From positions 1 to 23,149 of the forward strand of contig JAEDHM010000005.1 in assembly GCA_016296985.1 (NCBI GenBank): DNA of 23,149 bases, written 5' to 3'. The DNA comes from Clostridia bacterium. GTDB taxonomy: Bacteria; Bacillota; Clostridia; Christensenellales; CAG-1252. Below the pieces are notes generated by a model. The model was not told the origin of the DNA. It saw only the letters and a program-made list of their open reading frames with translations, and ran no database searches. Of the stretch, positions 1 to 8,154 are shown piece after piece; the first letter of the stretch is position 1, and every line of letters begins with the position of its first letter. The position numbers and the translations under genes were made by a program.

Positions 1-2198
1 TAAGGTGAAAGCTCGTAACCATACTTTTTGCATCTTTCAAAAAGCTCGAAAACGTTGTTTACACGACCTGACATTATAACAAATCTATCGAGATAATCCA
101 AGGTATTTTTAACATCATTGTCATCAACTGAAAGTCCCTTGAAAACTTCGCCGAAAGCATAGTGTTTTACAAATTGAACGTCCCCTTTTGCCATGGTTTT
201 CTTTATATAGCCGGTTGATAAAGGACAGTCAAGAAAAACGACTCTTTCAAAATAACCGTAATGTGAAAATCCATCGGGACAAATCAACAGTTTGTTTATA
301 GGATTTAGCAAGGTTGTGCCAACTGAAACCTGCGAAATTGCAGTTTTGCTATCACCACATTTTGCCAGAAAATTCTTTACTGTTTCAGCCGAGAAAGCAA
401 CGTATAAATTACCGTAGTATCCGTCGAAATCAATTAAATCCTTTTCCTCAACGGCTCTGAAATTTACAACTGAAGATCCATACAAAGCAGTCTTCAAATA
501 AGAAGCAAAACTAAGGGCGGAATCCTTTGCATTGTCAACGCTTTCAACCACTTCGTTGTTAACGGAAAACTGTATATAATCTCTATTTGCGAAGGTGCGA
601 AATTCTGCCTCTCCTATAAGCATCGTTTCAAAGTCCATACTGTGAGATTTGAGTAAATAGGATTTGTTAAATGCCATCAAATCGCAGTCTTGATTCATCC
701 TCGCTTTCACGTGTAAACCGCCGTGTAACGTAGTAGGTTTTAATTCAGATAGAGAAACGCCTATCCGAGGTGAGGGATTGCCTTCGCCAAAAGGTTCAAG
801 TAGTGACAAATCCTTGTAAAATTGTTTCGTCAATTCTTGAGGATTAATTATAAAATCAACCTCGTGCTTGGGAATAAACAAATCGGCGGAATAAGTATTT
901 TCTATATATTCGTTTATTGCCCTTTTAAACTCGCCTAATTTACCCGTATTTATGGTTAATCCAGCGGCGCCGTAATGCCCGCCGTAACCTTCCAACAACT
1001 CGGAACAACTGTCAATACATTCAAAGATATTAATTCCGTCAATGCTCCGCGCCGAACCCTTTAAAAATTCAGTTTTCGAATTGAATAAAATTGTAGGACG
1101 GTGAAATTCTTCTGTAAGTCTTGCAGCAACGATACCAATAATACCGCTTTCCCAATTAGGGCTTTCAAGAATAATAATCTTGTTGTTTAACAAGTCGTAA
1201 TCCTTAAGATAGACCAAGGCCTCGTCATATACTTTTTTTGTTAATTGTTGTCGTTTTTGATTGTTTGTATTCAAATCGGCTACAATTACGCTCAATTCAA
1301 AATGCTCTTTCGAGGTAAATAAATCAACAATGTTTTGAGCCGAACCTAAGCGACCTGAAGCGTTTATCCTAGGCGCAAGTTTAAATCCTACGTCTAAAGC
1401 GGAAACTCGACTGAGCGATGCTGATTCTACAAGCAGTTTAATACCTAATCTTTCTTTTTTATTTATCTTTTTAAGACCATAAGAAGCAATTATTCTATTC
1501 TCACCTCTCAAGGGTACAACGTCAGCAAGAGTGGCGATACAAGCAATATCAATGTACTCAAGAGCTTTTTCACGGTTTGACAATGCTTCAACAAGCTTTA
1601 AAGCGACACCTGCCCCACAAATATCGTGAAGAGGGCTATTCTCAGTTATTTTAGGATTTAAAATCAAGCATTCGGGAAGTTCGTCATAAGGTTCGTGGTG
1701 ATCAGTAACTATTACGTCAAAACCCAAAACCTCATAAATAAAATCAACTTCTTCAATTGCAGTTATACCGCAGTCAACGGTAATTAGAAGATCGGGAAAC
1801 ATTTCATCGGCAACCTTTTCAAGTGCTTCTTCAGAAAGTCCATACCCTTCGGCCCTAGTCGGAATATAATGTTCAACGTTTGCGCCCACACTTTGTAGAT
1901 AAAGTTTTAAAATTGCCGTAGCGCAAATACCATCGCAATCGTAGTCCCCGAATATAACAATTTTTTCATCATTTTCAATAGCTTGATTAATGCGATCTAC
2001 GATTTCACGTATATTAGCCAAATCCCAAGGACTGGGCATATCTTCAATTTTAGGATGCAAAAATTTTTTTGCGCTATCTAAATCGGTTATACCTCTATTG
2101 TAAAGCAAAGAAGCTATCTCTTGAGGTAGAGATAGTTGCTTTGCCAATGATAAAACTTCTTGAGATTGATTGTTTAATATGATGAGATTATTTTGCAT
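1..2198 (-). CDS. recJ: Single-stranded-DNA-specific exonuclease RecJ (3' end outside window)
   Basis: RecJ degrades single-stranded DNA 5' to 3' in recombination and mismatch/base-excision repair. The frame is open from ATG at 2198 to the window edge, about 732 codons, so the C-terminus is missing. DHH-family motifs are clear: FGDYDCDG near residues 83-90 (metal-binding Asp), VTDHHEP near 164-170, and the DHHA1 signature EGYGGHYGAAGLTI near the middle, followed by an OB-like region and a long C-terminal extension usual in Bacillota. It lies behind secF, as in many clostridial genomes (secDF-recJ-apt-relA). A strong terminator separates it from secF, and its ATG is only about 6 nt past the U-tract with no Shine-Dalgarno visible. 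The N-terminal sequence up to the DHH domain fits the family, so I keep this start. Function certain; start somewhat less so. Confidence 0.95.
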   Translation of the reverse strand, partial: MQNNLIILNNQSQEVLSLAKQLSLPQEIASLLYNRGITDLDSAKKFLHPKIEDMPSPWDLANIREIVDRINQAIENDEKIVIFGDYDCDGICATAILKLYLQSVGANVEHYIPTRAEGYGLSEEALEKVADEMFPDLLITVDCGITAIEEVDFIYEVLGFDVIVTDHHEPYDELPECLILNPKITENSPLHDICGAGVALKLVEALSNREKALEYIDIACIATLADVVPLRGENRIIASYGLKKINKKERLGIKLLVESASLSRVSALDVGFKLAPRINASGRLGSAQNIVDLFTSKEHFELSVIVADLNTNNQKRQQLTKKVYDEALVYLKDYDLLNNKIIILESPNWESGIIGIVAARLTEEFHRPTILFNSKTEFLKGSARSIDGINIFECIDSCSELLEGYGGHYGAAGLTINTGKLGEFKRAINEYIENTYSADLFIPKHEVDFIINPQELTKQFYKDLSLLEPFGEGNPSPRIGVSLSELKPTTLHGGLHVKARMNQDCDLMAFNKSYLLKSHSMDFETMLIGEAEFRTFANRDYIQFSVNNEVVESVDNAKDSALSFASYLKTALYGSSVVNFRAVEEKDLIDFDGYYGNLYVAFSAETVKNFLAKCGDSKTAISQVSVGTTLLNPINKLLICPDGFSHYGYFERVVFLDCPLSTGYIKKTMAKGDVQFVKHYAFGEVFKGLSVDDNDVKNTLDYLDRFVIMSGRVNNVFELFERCKKYGYELSP

Positions 2199-2203
2199 TG
2201 TTA

Positions 2204-2228
2204 GAAAAACGGGGTGCAAAGCACCCCG
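2204..2228 (-). terminator. Rho-independent terminator after secF
   Basis: On the minus strand an 8-bp GC-rich stem (CGGGGTGC / GCACCCCG, loop TTT) is followed by TTTTT. It lies 7 nt after the secF stop and just before the recJ ATG, so it ends the secDF transcript and could reduce recJ expression. Confidence 0.92.
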
Positions 2229-2235
2229 ATAAATG

Positions 2236-3333
2236 TTATTTTCTCTTGTAATGTTTGTAGGCCTTTGTCTTGTTTGCTTTTTTTGCTTTTGCCTTGTCTA
2301 CAGGAGCGGAAACGGTACCGTCGGCCTTTTGAGCACCAACGTAGCCCTTAAACTTACTTCTAACTCTTGCGCCCTTCAAAAGAACGTAAACGTTAGGAGA
2401 AATGAAGATTGCAGAATAGGTACCTGCGATAAGACCGAAAAAGATAGGCAATGCAAACAAACTCAAAGATTCGGTTCCGATACAAGCCAACAAGATAATG
2501 GGAATCATTGTTGTGAAGGAAGAACCGGCTGTTCTAGTAAGCATTTCACCAACAGACTTGTTTACAACCATTTCAACAGTATTAAACTTAACGTCCAAAG
2601 GAGCAAGTTTTACGTGTTCTCTTACTCTGTCAAAAATAACGATGGTGTTGTTGATAGAGTAGGAAATAATGGTAATGATTGCGGCAACGTAAGTGATACT
2701 GATTTCAACACGGAAGATTACGGTCAAACAAACCATCATCAAAACGTCGTGAATCAAACCGATCAAGGAAGCGATACCGGACCAAATTTCAAATCTGATA
2801 AGGATATAAACGAAGATTACAGCCCAAATAACTGCGATAGCAATTGCAGCTTCTTTCAAAAGTCTGGTTGCTGCGGTACTACTGATAGATTCAACAACGA
2901 TGTCAGTACCGTATACCAAATCAGAATACCTTGTTTGCAATGCATTGACGATTGCAGCGTTTGAAGCATCGATATCAGAATCTTGGTTTTGATACTTTAC
3001 GTAGATTGCAGCTTCACTACCTGTGCCGGTGAGCTGAGGTTCGCTACAGGTATAACCTGCATCTTTGATAATTTGAACTAACTCAGCAGCCTTTTCTTCA
3101 AAAACTTTGCTGTCAGACAAATTAGGCATTTTTACGGTAATACTAGTACCACCAGTAAAGTCAAGGCCTAAGTTGATACCGTTGATTGCGCCACCACCGG
3201 TAATGGAGAAAGCAGCAAATACGATAACTGCGACCAACAAGATTACAACGGGAACCAAAAAGAAGATAGTACGTCTTTTGGTAATATTAAATCTATCACT
3301 GAATGCGTCGATTTTGTTAAAGAACTTACTCAT
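2236..3333 (-). CDS. secF: Protein translocase subunit SecF
   Basis: Membrane partner of SecD. The SecDF complex uses the proton gradient to complete Sec-dependent export. The 365-aa protein has an N-terminal membrane segment near residues 22-42, the GLDFTGG motif at 56-62, a periplasm-side P4-type domain to about 150, and then five hydrophobic segments. The TM4 motif reads YSINNTIVIFDRVRE (225-239), where most family members have Asp rather than the second Asn; the conserved LTRT arginine is at about 267. A very basic tail rich in K and A closes the protein. The start overlaps the secD stop by 8 bp, with GGAGG 10 nt upstream, showing translational coupling. A strong terminator follows. Confidence 0.97.
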   Translation of the reverse strand: MSKFFNKIDAFSDRFNITKRRTIFFLVPVVILLVAVIVFAAFSITGGGAINGINLGLDFTGGTSITVKMPNLSDSKVFEEKAAELVQIIKDAGYTCSEPQLTGTGSEAAIYVKYQNQDSDIDASNAAIVNALQTRYSDLVYGTDIVVESISSTAATRLLKEAAIAIAVIWAVIFVYILIRFEIWSGIASLIGLIHDVLMMVCLTVIFRVEISITYVAAIITIISYSINNTIVIFDRVREHVKLAPLDVKFNTVEMVVNKSVGEMLTRTAGSSFTTMIPIILLACIGTESLSLFALPIFFGLIAGTYSAIFISPNVYVLLKGARVRSKFKGYVGAQKADGTVSAPVDKAKAKKANKTKAYKHYKRK

Positions 3334-4681
3334 GTGCTACACCTCCTTTGTCAAGGTTGTACAAAACAGGCTTGTTTTTGGTAATTCCCAACATGCTGTA
3401 TACGAGAAGTCTGGTAACGAGCAAAGAGGAGATCAAAGAAATAACGATACCGATCATAAGAGTGATTGCAAAGCTCTTGATAGCGGATCCACCAACAATC
3501 AACATAACTGCGCAACCCAAGATGGTTGTAATATTTCCGTCCAAAATAGCTGAGAGAGACTTTTTGAAACCGTCTTTTACAGAAGTACGTACTGATTTCT
3601 CACTTGCAAGAGGAGAAGTCAAATCCAAACCGGTCTTTTCACCCATTGCAATAGGAGCCGCGCCACCAAGTCTGTATTCATCTCTGATACGAGAGAAGAT
3701 AATGATGTTCGCGTCAACTGCCATACCGATACTTAAGATTACACCTGCAACACCGGAAATGGTAAGTTGCACCCAAGGGAATACGGAAAGGATGAAGATG
3801 TAAGTGATAGAGTACCAAATGAGAGAGATACTTGCGCAAACACCCATAAGTCTATAGCATACACAAAGGAATACAACGATTACTGCTAAGCCAACGAGAC
3901 CAGCGATAACAGCGGATTTCAAAGCGCTTGTTCCCAAGGTAGGGCTGATGGTAGAACTTTCAACCAAGGACAATTCTACGTCGAAAGCACCTGCTTGAAT
4001 TTGAGTAGCCAATTCGTATGCTTTATCATAAGTATAGTTACCAGTAATGCTTGCAATACCGTTGCTGATGACAGCGTTTACGGTAGGGCTTAAAACGCAT
4101 TCGTCGTTAATCCAAATACTGATGGTGCTGCCCTTTCTTTCTTCAGTAGCTGCAGCAAATTTCTTTGTACCTTCTTCATTGAATTGTAAAGTAACGGAAT
4201 ATGTTGCGGTATCTTTGTCATAAGCAACGCCGGCGTCTTTGATGTCTTCGCCTGTTACGTAAGGTTCAGACATTTCGTCAGCTTTTTCGGTTTCTTTACG
4301 GAACTCGAGCTTTGCGGGTTTGCCAATGATAGAGAATAATGTTTCGGGATCGGAAACGTCAGGTACTTCAACCCTGATTCTGTCCTCACCTTGACGCTCT
4401 ACTGTAGCTTCGGTGTAACCCTTTTCAAAGAGCATGTTGCTCAAACTTTGAACTGTACCGTCCATTCTGGAATCGAGATTATCGGTATTTGCGTCGTTTG
4501 CTTGATATATAGCATAAACACCGCCGGACAAGTCAAGTCCGAGCGATATTGTTTTAGGGTATGCGATATAGTCGTTAAGTCCCAATTCGCCATTATCCAA
4601 GGATACGAAAGCGAAAACGGTACCCATAACTAAGATAATACCCACAACGACTAACACCACGATAGATTTAGTTTTAGTCAC
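3326..4681 (-). CDS. secD: Protein translocase subunit SecD
   Basis: Larger subunit of the SecDF proton-driven export motor. With the GTG start at 4681 the protein has 451 residues. An in-frame ATG lies 18 nt upstream, but the AGGAGG ribosome site falls between the two, 8 nt before the GTG, so GTG is chosen. Visible features are an N-terminal transmembrane helix, GLDLSGG near 48-54, the P1 domain, QAGAFD, and the C-terminal transmembrane block with GMAVDANIIIFSRIRDE near 319-335, which contains the proton-path Asp. The loop after that motif carries about 22 extra residues before the usual SVRTSVKDGFKK segment. Cotranscribed with secF from a promoter directly upstream. Confidence 0.96.
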   Translation of the reverse strand: MTKTKSIVVLVVVGIILVMGTVFAFVSLDNGELGLNDYIAYPKTISLGLDLSGGVYAIYQANDANTDNLDSRMDGTVQSLSNMLFEKGYTEATVERQGEDRIRVEVPDVSDPETLFSIIGKPAKLEFRKETEKADEMSEPYVTGEDIKDAGVAYDKDTATYSVTLQFNEEGTKKFAAATEERKGSTISIWINDECVLSPTVNAVISNGIASITGNYTYDKAYELATQIQAGAFDVELSLVESSTISPTLGTSALKSAVIAGLVGLAVIVVFLCVCYRLMGVCASISLIWYSITYIFILSVFPWVQLTISGVAGVILSIGMAVDANIIIFSRIRDEYRLGGAAPIAMGEKTGLDLTSPLASEKSVRTSVKDGFKKSLSAILDGNITTILGCAVMLIVGGSAIKSFAITLMIGIVISLISSLLVTRLLVYSMLGITKNKPVLYNLDKGGVAHE

Positions 4682-4714
4682 GAATATTGCCTCCTGCACA
4701 TAATATGCAAAATT

Positions 4715-4743
4715 ATTATATTCTTTCGGAGAACAATAGTCAA
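4715..4743 (-). promoter_or_regulatory. Sigma-A-type promoter for secDF
   Basis: TTGACT at 4738-4743 and TATAAT at 4715-4720 on the minus strand are separated by exactly 17 nt. The predicted RNA start is about 25-30 nt upstream of the secD start codon, a short ordinary leader. Confidence 0.85.
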
Positions 4744-4783
4744 TGAAATTTAGATAAAAAAAGAGTTAAATCATTATATTTGT

Positions 4784-4820
4784 TTAATAAATTTATTAAT
4801 TTATATATATTAATATATAT
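4784..4820. repeat. Two AT-only palindromes between secD and the upstream membrane-protein gene
   Basis: A 16-bp perfect palindrome (TTAATAAATTTATTAA, 4784-4799) is followed by an 18-bp one made only of A and T (4803-4820). They fill the gap after the small membrane-protein gene and upstream of the secD promoter. With no G or C in the stems they are poor intrinsic terminators. They may be a flexible or protein-binding AT tract, or chance in AT-rich DNA. Confidence 0.5.
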
Positions 4821-4836
4821 CCTCACGCCTTATAAC

Positions 4837-5289
4837 CTAATTATTCTGTGCCTTCACCTTTTTATTCCTAAATTTTACTCTTCGTCTTGCTTTGACGTTT
4901 CCGCTTTTCATACTACGCAAATTGACTGCCAAAACGCCACTGAAAAGTCCCGATGCAATTCCGATTAAAAAATCATATAAAGCAATAGCATTAAATTCAG
5001 CTTTACCACTTATCAAAGCAAAAACGCCAAAGGAGAGAACTACGTATAAAATTCCAATGATTAAACCCAAAGCAAGTCCTCGCTTGTCACTCTTTATACC
5101 TACAATACATCCAATTGGCAAACTTATGATTTTTATAATTTGGTTTATTATTACAACCGCTTTATCGCTTATTTGAGTAAAAGTAGCAATAACTGACAAG
5201 ATCAATAAAAGAATTGTAGAAACCAACAGCGAAATTAAAACACTTCGTAAAATATCAAAGGTCCAAACTTTAATTTTTTCTTTTTCCAT
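4837..5289 (-). CDS. TIGR04086-type small membrane protein
   Basis: A 150-aa protein with four hydrophobic segments (about residues 14-36, 43-62, 69-92 and 98-122) and a strongly basic C-terminal tail rich in R and K. Length, topology and position between yajC and secD match the uncharacterised Bacillota membrane-protein family TIGR04086. I know of no experimentally established function; the location suggests, but does not prove, a link with the Sec machinery or envelope. The start is supported by AGGAGG 7 nt before ATG. A terminator separates it from yajC and I see no convincing promoter of its own, so it may depend on read-through. The family assignment is from memory of family features, not from a search. 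Confidence 0.75.
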   Translation of the reverse strand: MEKEKIKVWTFDILRSVLISLLVSTILLLILSVIATFTQISDKAVVIINQIIKIISLPIGCIVGIKSDKRGLALGLIIGILYVVLSFGVFALISGKAEFNAIALYDFLIGIASGLFSGVLAVNLRSMKSGNVKARRRVKFRNKKVKAQNN

Positions 5290-5342
5290 ATTTCACCTCC
5301 TATAAAGTGTATTTTTTCAAAAAGTAAAATATGACATATACG

Positions 5343-5368
5343 AAAAAAGGCGTACCATCGTACGCCTT
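5343..5368 (-). terminator. Rho-independent terminator after yajC
   Basis: Minus-strand stem AAGGCGTAC / GTACGCCTT with loop GATG is followed by a T tract (TTTTTT, partly in the stem). It lies 21 nt after the yajC stop and before the small membrane-protein gene. Confidence 0.9.
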
Positions 5369-5389
5369 GATCCTTATGACACCAATCAA

Positions 5390-5878
5390 TTAGATAGCAT
5401 CATCTTCTTCTTTCTTTTCGGGTTCAGCAACTTCAACTGCTTCAGGAGCGCTTACTTCAGCAGGAGCTTCAACAACTGTGTCAACGGAAACTTCGCCTTC
5501 AGTGGTGGGAGCAACTTCTTCAACGGGAGCGCTTACTTCGGGTTCAACTTCTTTCTTGCCTTTTTTGTCGGCAGGTGCAGGTTGAGCAGAAAGGTTTACG
5601 CCAACTGCTTCACGATTGATAACGATAACAACAGGATTTCCTTCAGTACCGATATCAAGTTCGATTGTGTTGTCGCTGTAAACTTTTACAATTGTTCCGA
5701 TAAGACGTCCGATAGTCATAATTTTTGTACCGGGACGGAGGGAATTTTGCATTTCATTATATTGTTTTTGACGTTTTTTGTTGGAGAACATAGGGAATAT
5801 GATCATAGCAACGATAAGAACGGCGAAAACAACGTAAATGATAATTGTTCCGGCTTCAGCCATCAATAAATTTGTCAT
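5390..5878 (-). CDS. yajC: Preprotein translocase subunit YajC
   Basis: YajC is a small single-span membrane protein that associates with SecDF. The first half is typical: a transmembrane helix at about residues 10-28, then a basic stretch (SNKKRQKQYNEM), then the beta-rich cytoplasmic region with LRPGTKIMTIGRLIGTIVKV. At 162 residues it is longer than the usual 85-110. From about residue 95 it continues as a low-complexity tail of Pro, Ala, Glu and Val ending in acidic residues. The start has AAGGAG 8 nt upstream and its own promoter. It sits apart from secD, with a terminator and another gene in between. Confidence 0.95.
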   Translation of the reverse strand: MTNLLMAEAGTIIIYVVFAVLIVAMIIFPMFSNKKRQKQYNEMQNSLRPGTKIMTIGRLIGTIVKVYSDNTIELDIGTEGNPVVIVINREAVGVNLSAQPAPADKKGKKEVEPEVSAPVEEVAPTTEGEVSVDTVVEAPAEVSAPEAVEVAEPEKKEEDDAI

Positions 5879-5905
5879 AGTATAATCTCCTTATATAATG
5901 CAATT

Positions 5906-5934
5906 ATTATAAACCAAATTGCTTAGTTTTTCAA
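5906..5934 (-). promoter_or_regulatory. Sigma-A-type promoter for yajC
   Basis: TTGAAA at 5929-5934 and TATAAT at 5906-5911 on the minus strand, 17 nt apart, in the 118-bp gap between tgt and yajC. The leader to the ATG would be about 20 nt. Confidence 0.8.
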
Positions 5935-5996
5935 GTCTTTTAGTAAAAAAGTTACTTTTTGATATTGTACGCCCAAAGATTAAAGGAAATTTAAAA

Positions 5997-7127
5997 TTAT
6001 CCTTGAATTTTAGGAGTATATTTAGACATAAACTCGTCACGAAAATCTAAAAGTCTATCTTCTCTTATAGCTTCTTTGATTTTTTCCATAAGTCTCATCA
6101 AACAACGAATATTGTGAATAGCAAGCAAACGACCACCCAAAATTTCGTCAGTATTAATAAGGTGTCTAACGTATGCGCGAGAATAATTTCTACAACAATA
6201 ACAGTCGCAACCTTCTTCAACAGGACGGAAATCTTCCTTAAAAACTGCGTTTCTTATTGTCAAATCTCCTCTAAACGTCATTGCGGTACCATTTCTTGCA
6301 ATTCGAGTTGCTAAAACGCAGTCGAACATATCTATTCCCCTACACACACCCTCAACAAGACAGTCAACGCTACCTACACCCATAAGATAACGAGGTTTAT
6401 CCTTGGGATAATGAGGCTGCATAACGTCAAGCATCCTGTACATGATAGGCTTTTCTTCTCCTACGCTTAACCCCCCGATTGCAATGCCAACTTCAGCAAA
6501 AGGAATGGTGCGCTCTAAACTTTCAAGGCGCAAGTCTTCAAACATATTTCCCTGAACGATGGGGAACAAAGTTTGTCCTTCCCAATCTTTAGTATGCTCG
6601 TAGCAACGTTGCAACCATCTGTAAGTTCTATCCGATGCTTCCTTTGATTTTTTGTACGAAGTACCCGAAGCGGTACACTCGTCGAAAGCCATGATAATAT
6701 CAGAACCCAAAACTTTTTGGATATCCATAGACTTTTCAGGTGAGATAAAATGTCTGCTTCCATCGATAAAAGAAGCAAACTCAACACCGTCCTCGGTAAC
6801 CTTTCTCATCTGAGAAAGCGAGAAAACTTGAAAACCACCGCTGTCGGTCAAAATACTTCTATCCCAATTCATAAATTTATGCAAACCACCGGCCTTTGAG
6901 ATTACTTCAGTACCCGGTCTTAAATATAAATGGTAAGTATTGGAAAGGATAATCTGAGCGCCGGTCTCCTTGACTTCTTCAGGAGAAAGTCCTTTGACCG
7001 TAGCCATTGTTCCTACGGGCATAAAAACAGGAGTTTCAATTACACTATGGGGAGTAGTCAAACGACCAATTCTTGCACCCGACTGTCTACATTCTTTAAT
7101 TATTTCGTACTTAAATCCTTTTTTCAT
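5997..7127 (-). CDS. tgt: tRNA-guanine transglycosylase
   Basis: Exchanges guanine 34 for preQ1 in GUN-anticodon tRNAs (His, Asp, Asn, Tyr), an early tRNA-level step of queuosine synthesis. The protein is 376 aa, normal length. Visible motifs: SDTYHL-like LSNTYHLYLRPG (61-72), TDSGGFQVFSL with catalytic Asp95, QGN substrate-pocket residues (182-184), GGLSVGE (208-214), the nucleophile region GIDMFDCVLATRIARNG (254-270), and the zinc site C297, C299, C302 and H328. The usual P of DCVLPTR is Ala here. It starts 8 nt after queA, the gene for the next enzyme acting on the same tRNA base, so the two form one unit. No strong Shine-Dalgarno precedes it (GAG only), suggesting coupling with queA. Confidence 0.98.
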   Translation of the reverse strand: MKKGFKYEIIKECRQSGARIGRLTTPHSVIETPVFMPVGTMATVKGLSPEEVKETGAQIILSNTYHLYLRPGTEVISKAGGLHKFMNWDRSILTDSGGFQVFSLSQMRKVTEDGVEFASFIDGSRHFISPEKSMDIQKVLGSDIIMAFDECTASGTSYKKSKEASDRTYRWLQRCYEHTKDWEGQTLFPIVQGNMFEDLRLESLERTIPFAEVGIAIGGLSVGEEKPIMYRMLDVMQPHYPKDKPRYLMGVGSVDCLVEGVCRGIDMFDCVLATRIARNGTAMTFRGDLTIRNAVFKEDFRPVEEGCDCYCCRNYSRAYVRHLINTDEILGGRLLAIHNIRCLMRLMEKIKEAIREDRLLDFRDEFMSKYTPKIQG

Positions 7128-7134
7128 ATCTCAA

Positions 7135-8154
7135 TTATAAAAACAAACACGCATCTCCAAAACTGAAAAATCTGTATTTTTCTTTGACCGCAAGATTGTA
7201 AAGTTCTAAAGTTTTTTCGCGACCTAAAAGGGCGGAAACAAGCATAACTAACGTGGATTCAGGTAAGTGGAAATTTGTTATTAAACCATTAACAACGTTA
7301 AATTTATACCCAGGATAAATGAATATTTCAGTGTTTCCGCTTCCTGCTTGCACCTTTCCGTCGGCAAATGCGCTTTCAACTGTTCTTACCGAAGTTGTAC
7401 CAACGCAAATAATTCTTCTGCCTTCTTTCATAGCTTGATTGATTATATCTGCGCTTTCTTGACTGATACTGTAAAATTCATTGTGCATCTTGTGAGCTTC
7501 AAGATTTTCAGCTTTAACAGGCCGGAAAGTGCCAAGCCCAACGTGTAACAAAACTTCAACGAAGTCAATGCCCTTTTCCTTGAGTTTTTCCATCAACTCG
7601 GGGGTGAAATGCAAACCCGCAGTAGGAGCGGCAGCTGAACCGTCAATTTTGCTGTAAACAGTTTGATAACGGCTTTTGTCTTCCAGTCTTTCAGTTATAT
7701 AAGGAGGAAGAGGCATATTTCCAAGCCTATCTAAAATATCCTCAAAAACGCCGTCGAAGGTAAAAATTATTTCGCGAACACCGTTTTCGTCAATTTTGTC
7801 AACTACCATCGACAACTCTTCCGAAAAAACAACTTTTACGCCTACCTTCAGTTTTTTTGCAGGGCGAACGATACATTCCCAGCGTGTATAATCAAGTCTT
7901 TTAAGTAAAAGAACTTCAACTGTCCCTCCGGTCTTTTCAAGGCGACCAAAAAGTCTTGCAGGGATAACTCGAGTATTGTTTATAACGAGCAAATCACCCT
8001 TTTGAAGTAAATCGGGCAAATCGTAAAAATGCTTATGTTCAACTTTATCCTCACTTCTTGAATAACAAAGCATTCTTGAAGTATCCCTAGGGGTAACGGG
8101 ATGTTGAGCAATCAGCTCTTTAGGTAAATCGTAATAAAAGTCACTAGTCTTCAT
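7135..8154 (-). CDS. queA: S-adenosylmethionine:tRNA ribosyltransferase-isomerase
   Basis: Transfers the ribosyl part of SAM to preQ1 in tRNA, giving epoxyqueuosine. The 339-aa length and the N-terminal FYYDLPKELIAQHP match QueA. Other family signatures are PARLFGR, the AAPTAGLHFT segment near residues 179-188, LHVGLGTFRPV near 204-214, and the C-terminal TNFHLPESTLVMLVSA and GDACLFL. Its ATG overlaps the end of ruvB by 11 bp, so translation is probably coupled to ruvB. tgt follows directly. Confidence 0.98.
   Translation of the reverse strand: MKTSDFYYDLPKELIAQHPVTPRDTSRMLCYSRSEDKVEHKHFYDLPDLLQKGDLLVINNTRVIPARLFGRLEKTGGTVEVLLLKRLDYTRWECIVRPAKKLKVGVKVVFSEELSMVVDKIDENGVREIIFTFDGVFEDILDRLGNMPLPPYITERLEDKSRYQTVYSKIDGSAAAPTAGLHFTPELMEKLKEKGIDFVEVLLHVGLGTFRPVKAENLEAHKMHNEFYSISQESADIINQAMKEGRRIICVGTTSVRTVESAFADGKVQAGSGNTEIFIYPGYKFNVVNGLITNFHLPESTLVMLVSALLGREKTLELYNLAVKEKYRFFSFGDACLFL

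Noticed and set aside
2233..3803. Plus-strand frames opposite secF and secD
   Set aside because: They are antisense to well-conserved genes, have no ribosome sites and show odd composition (Asn/Cys-rich), as expected for shadows of codon bias.
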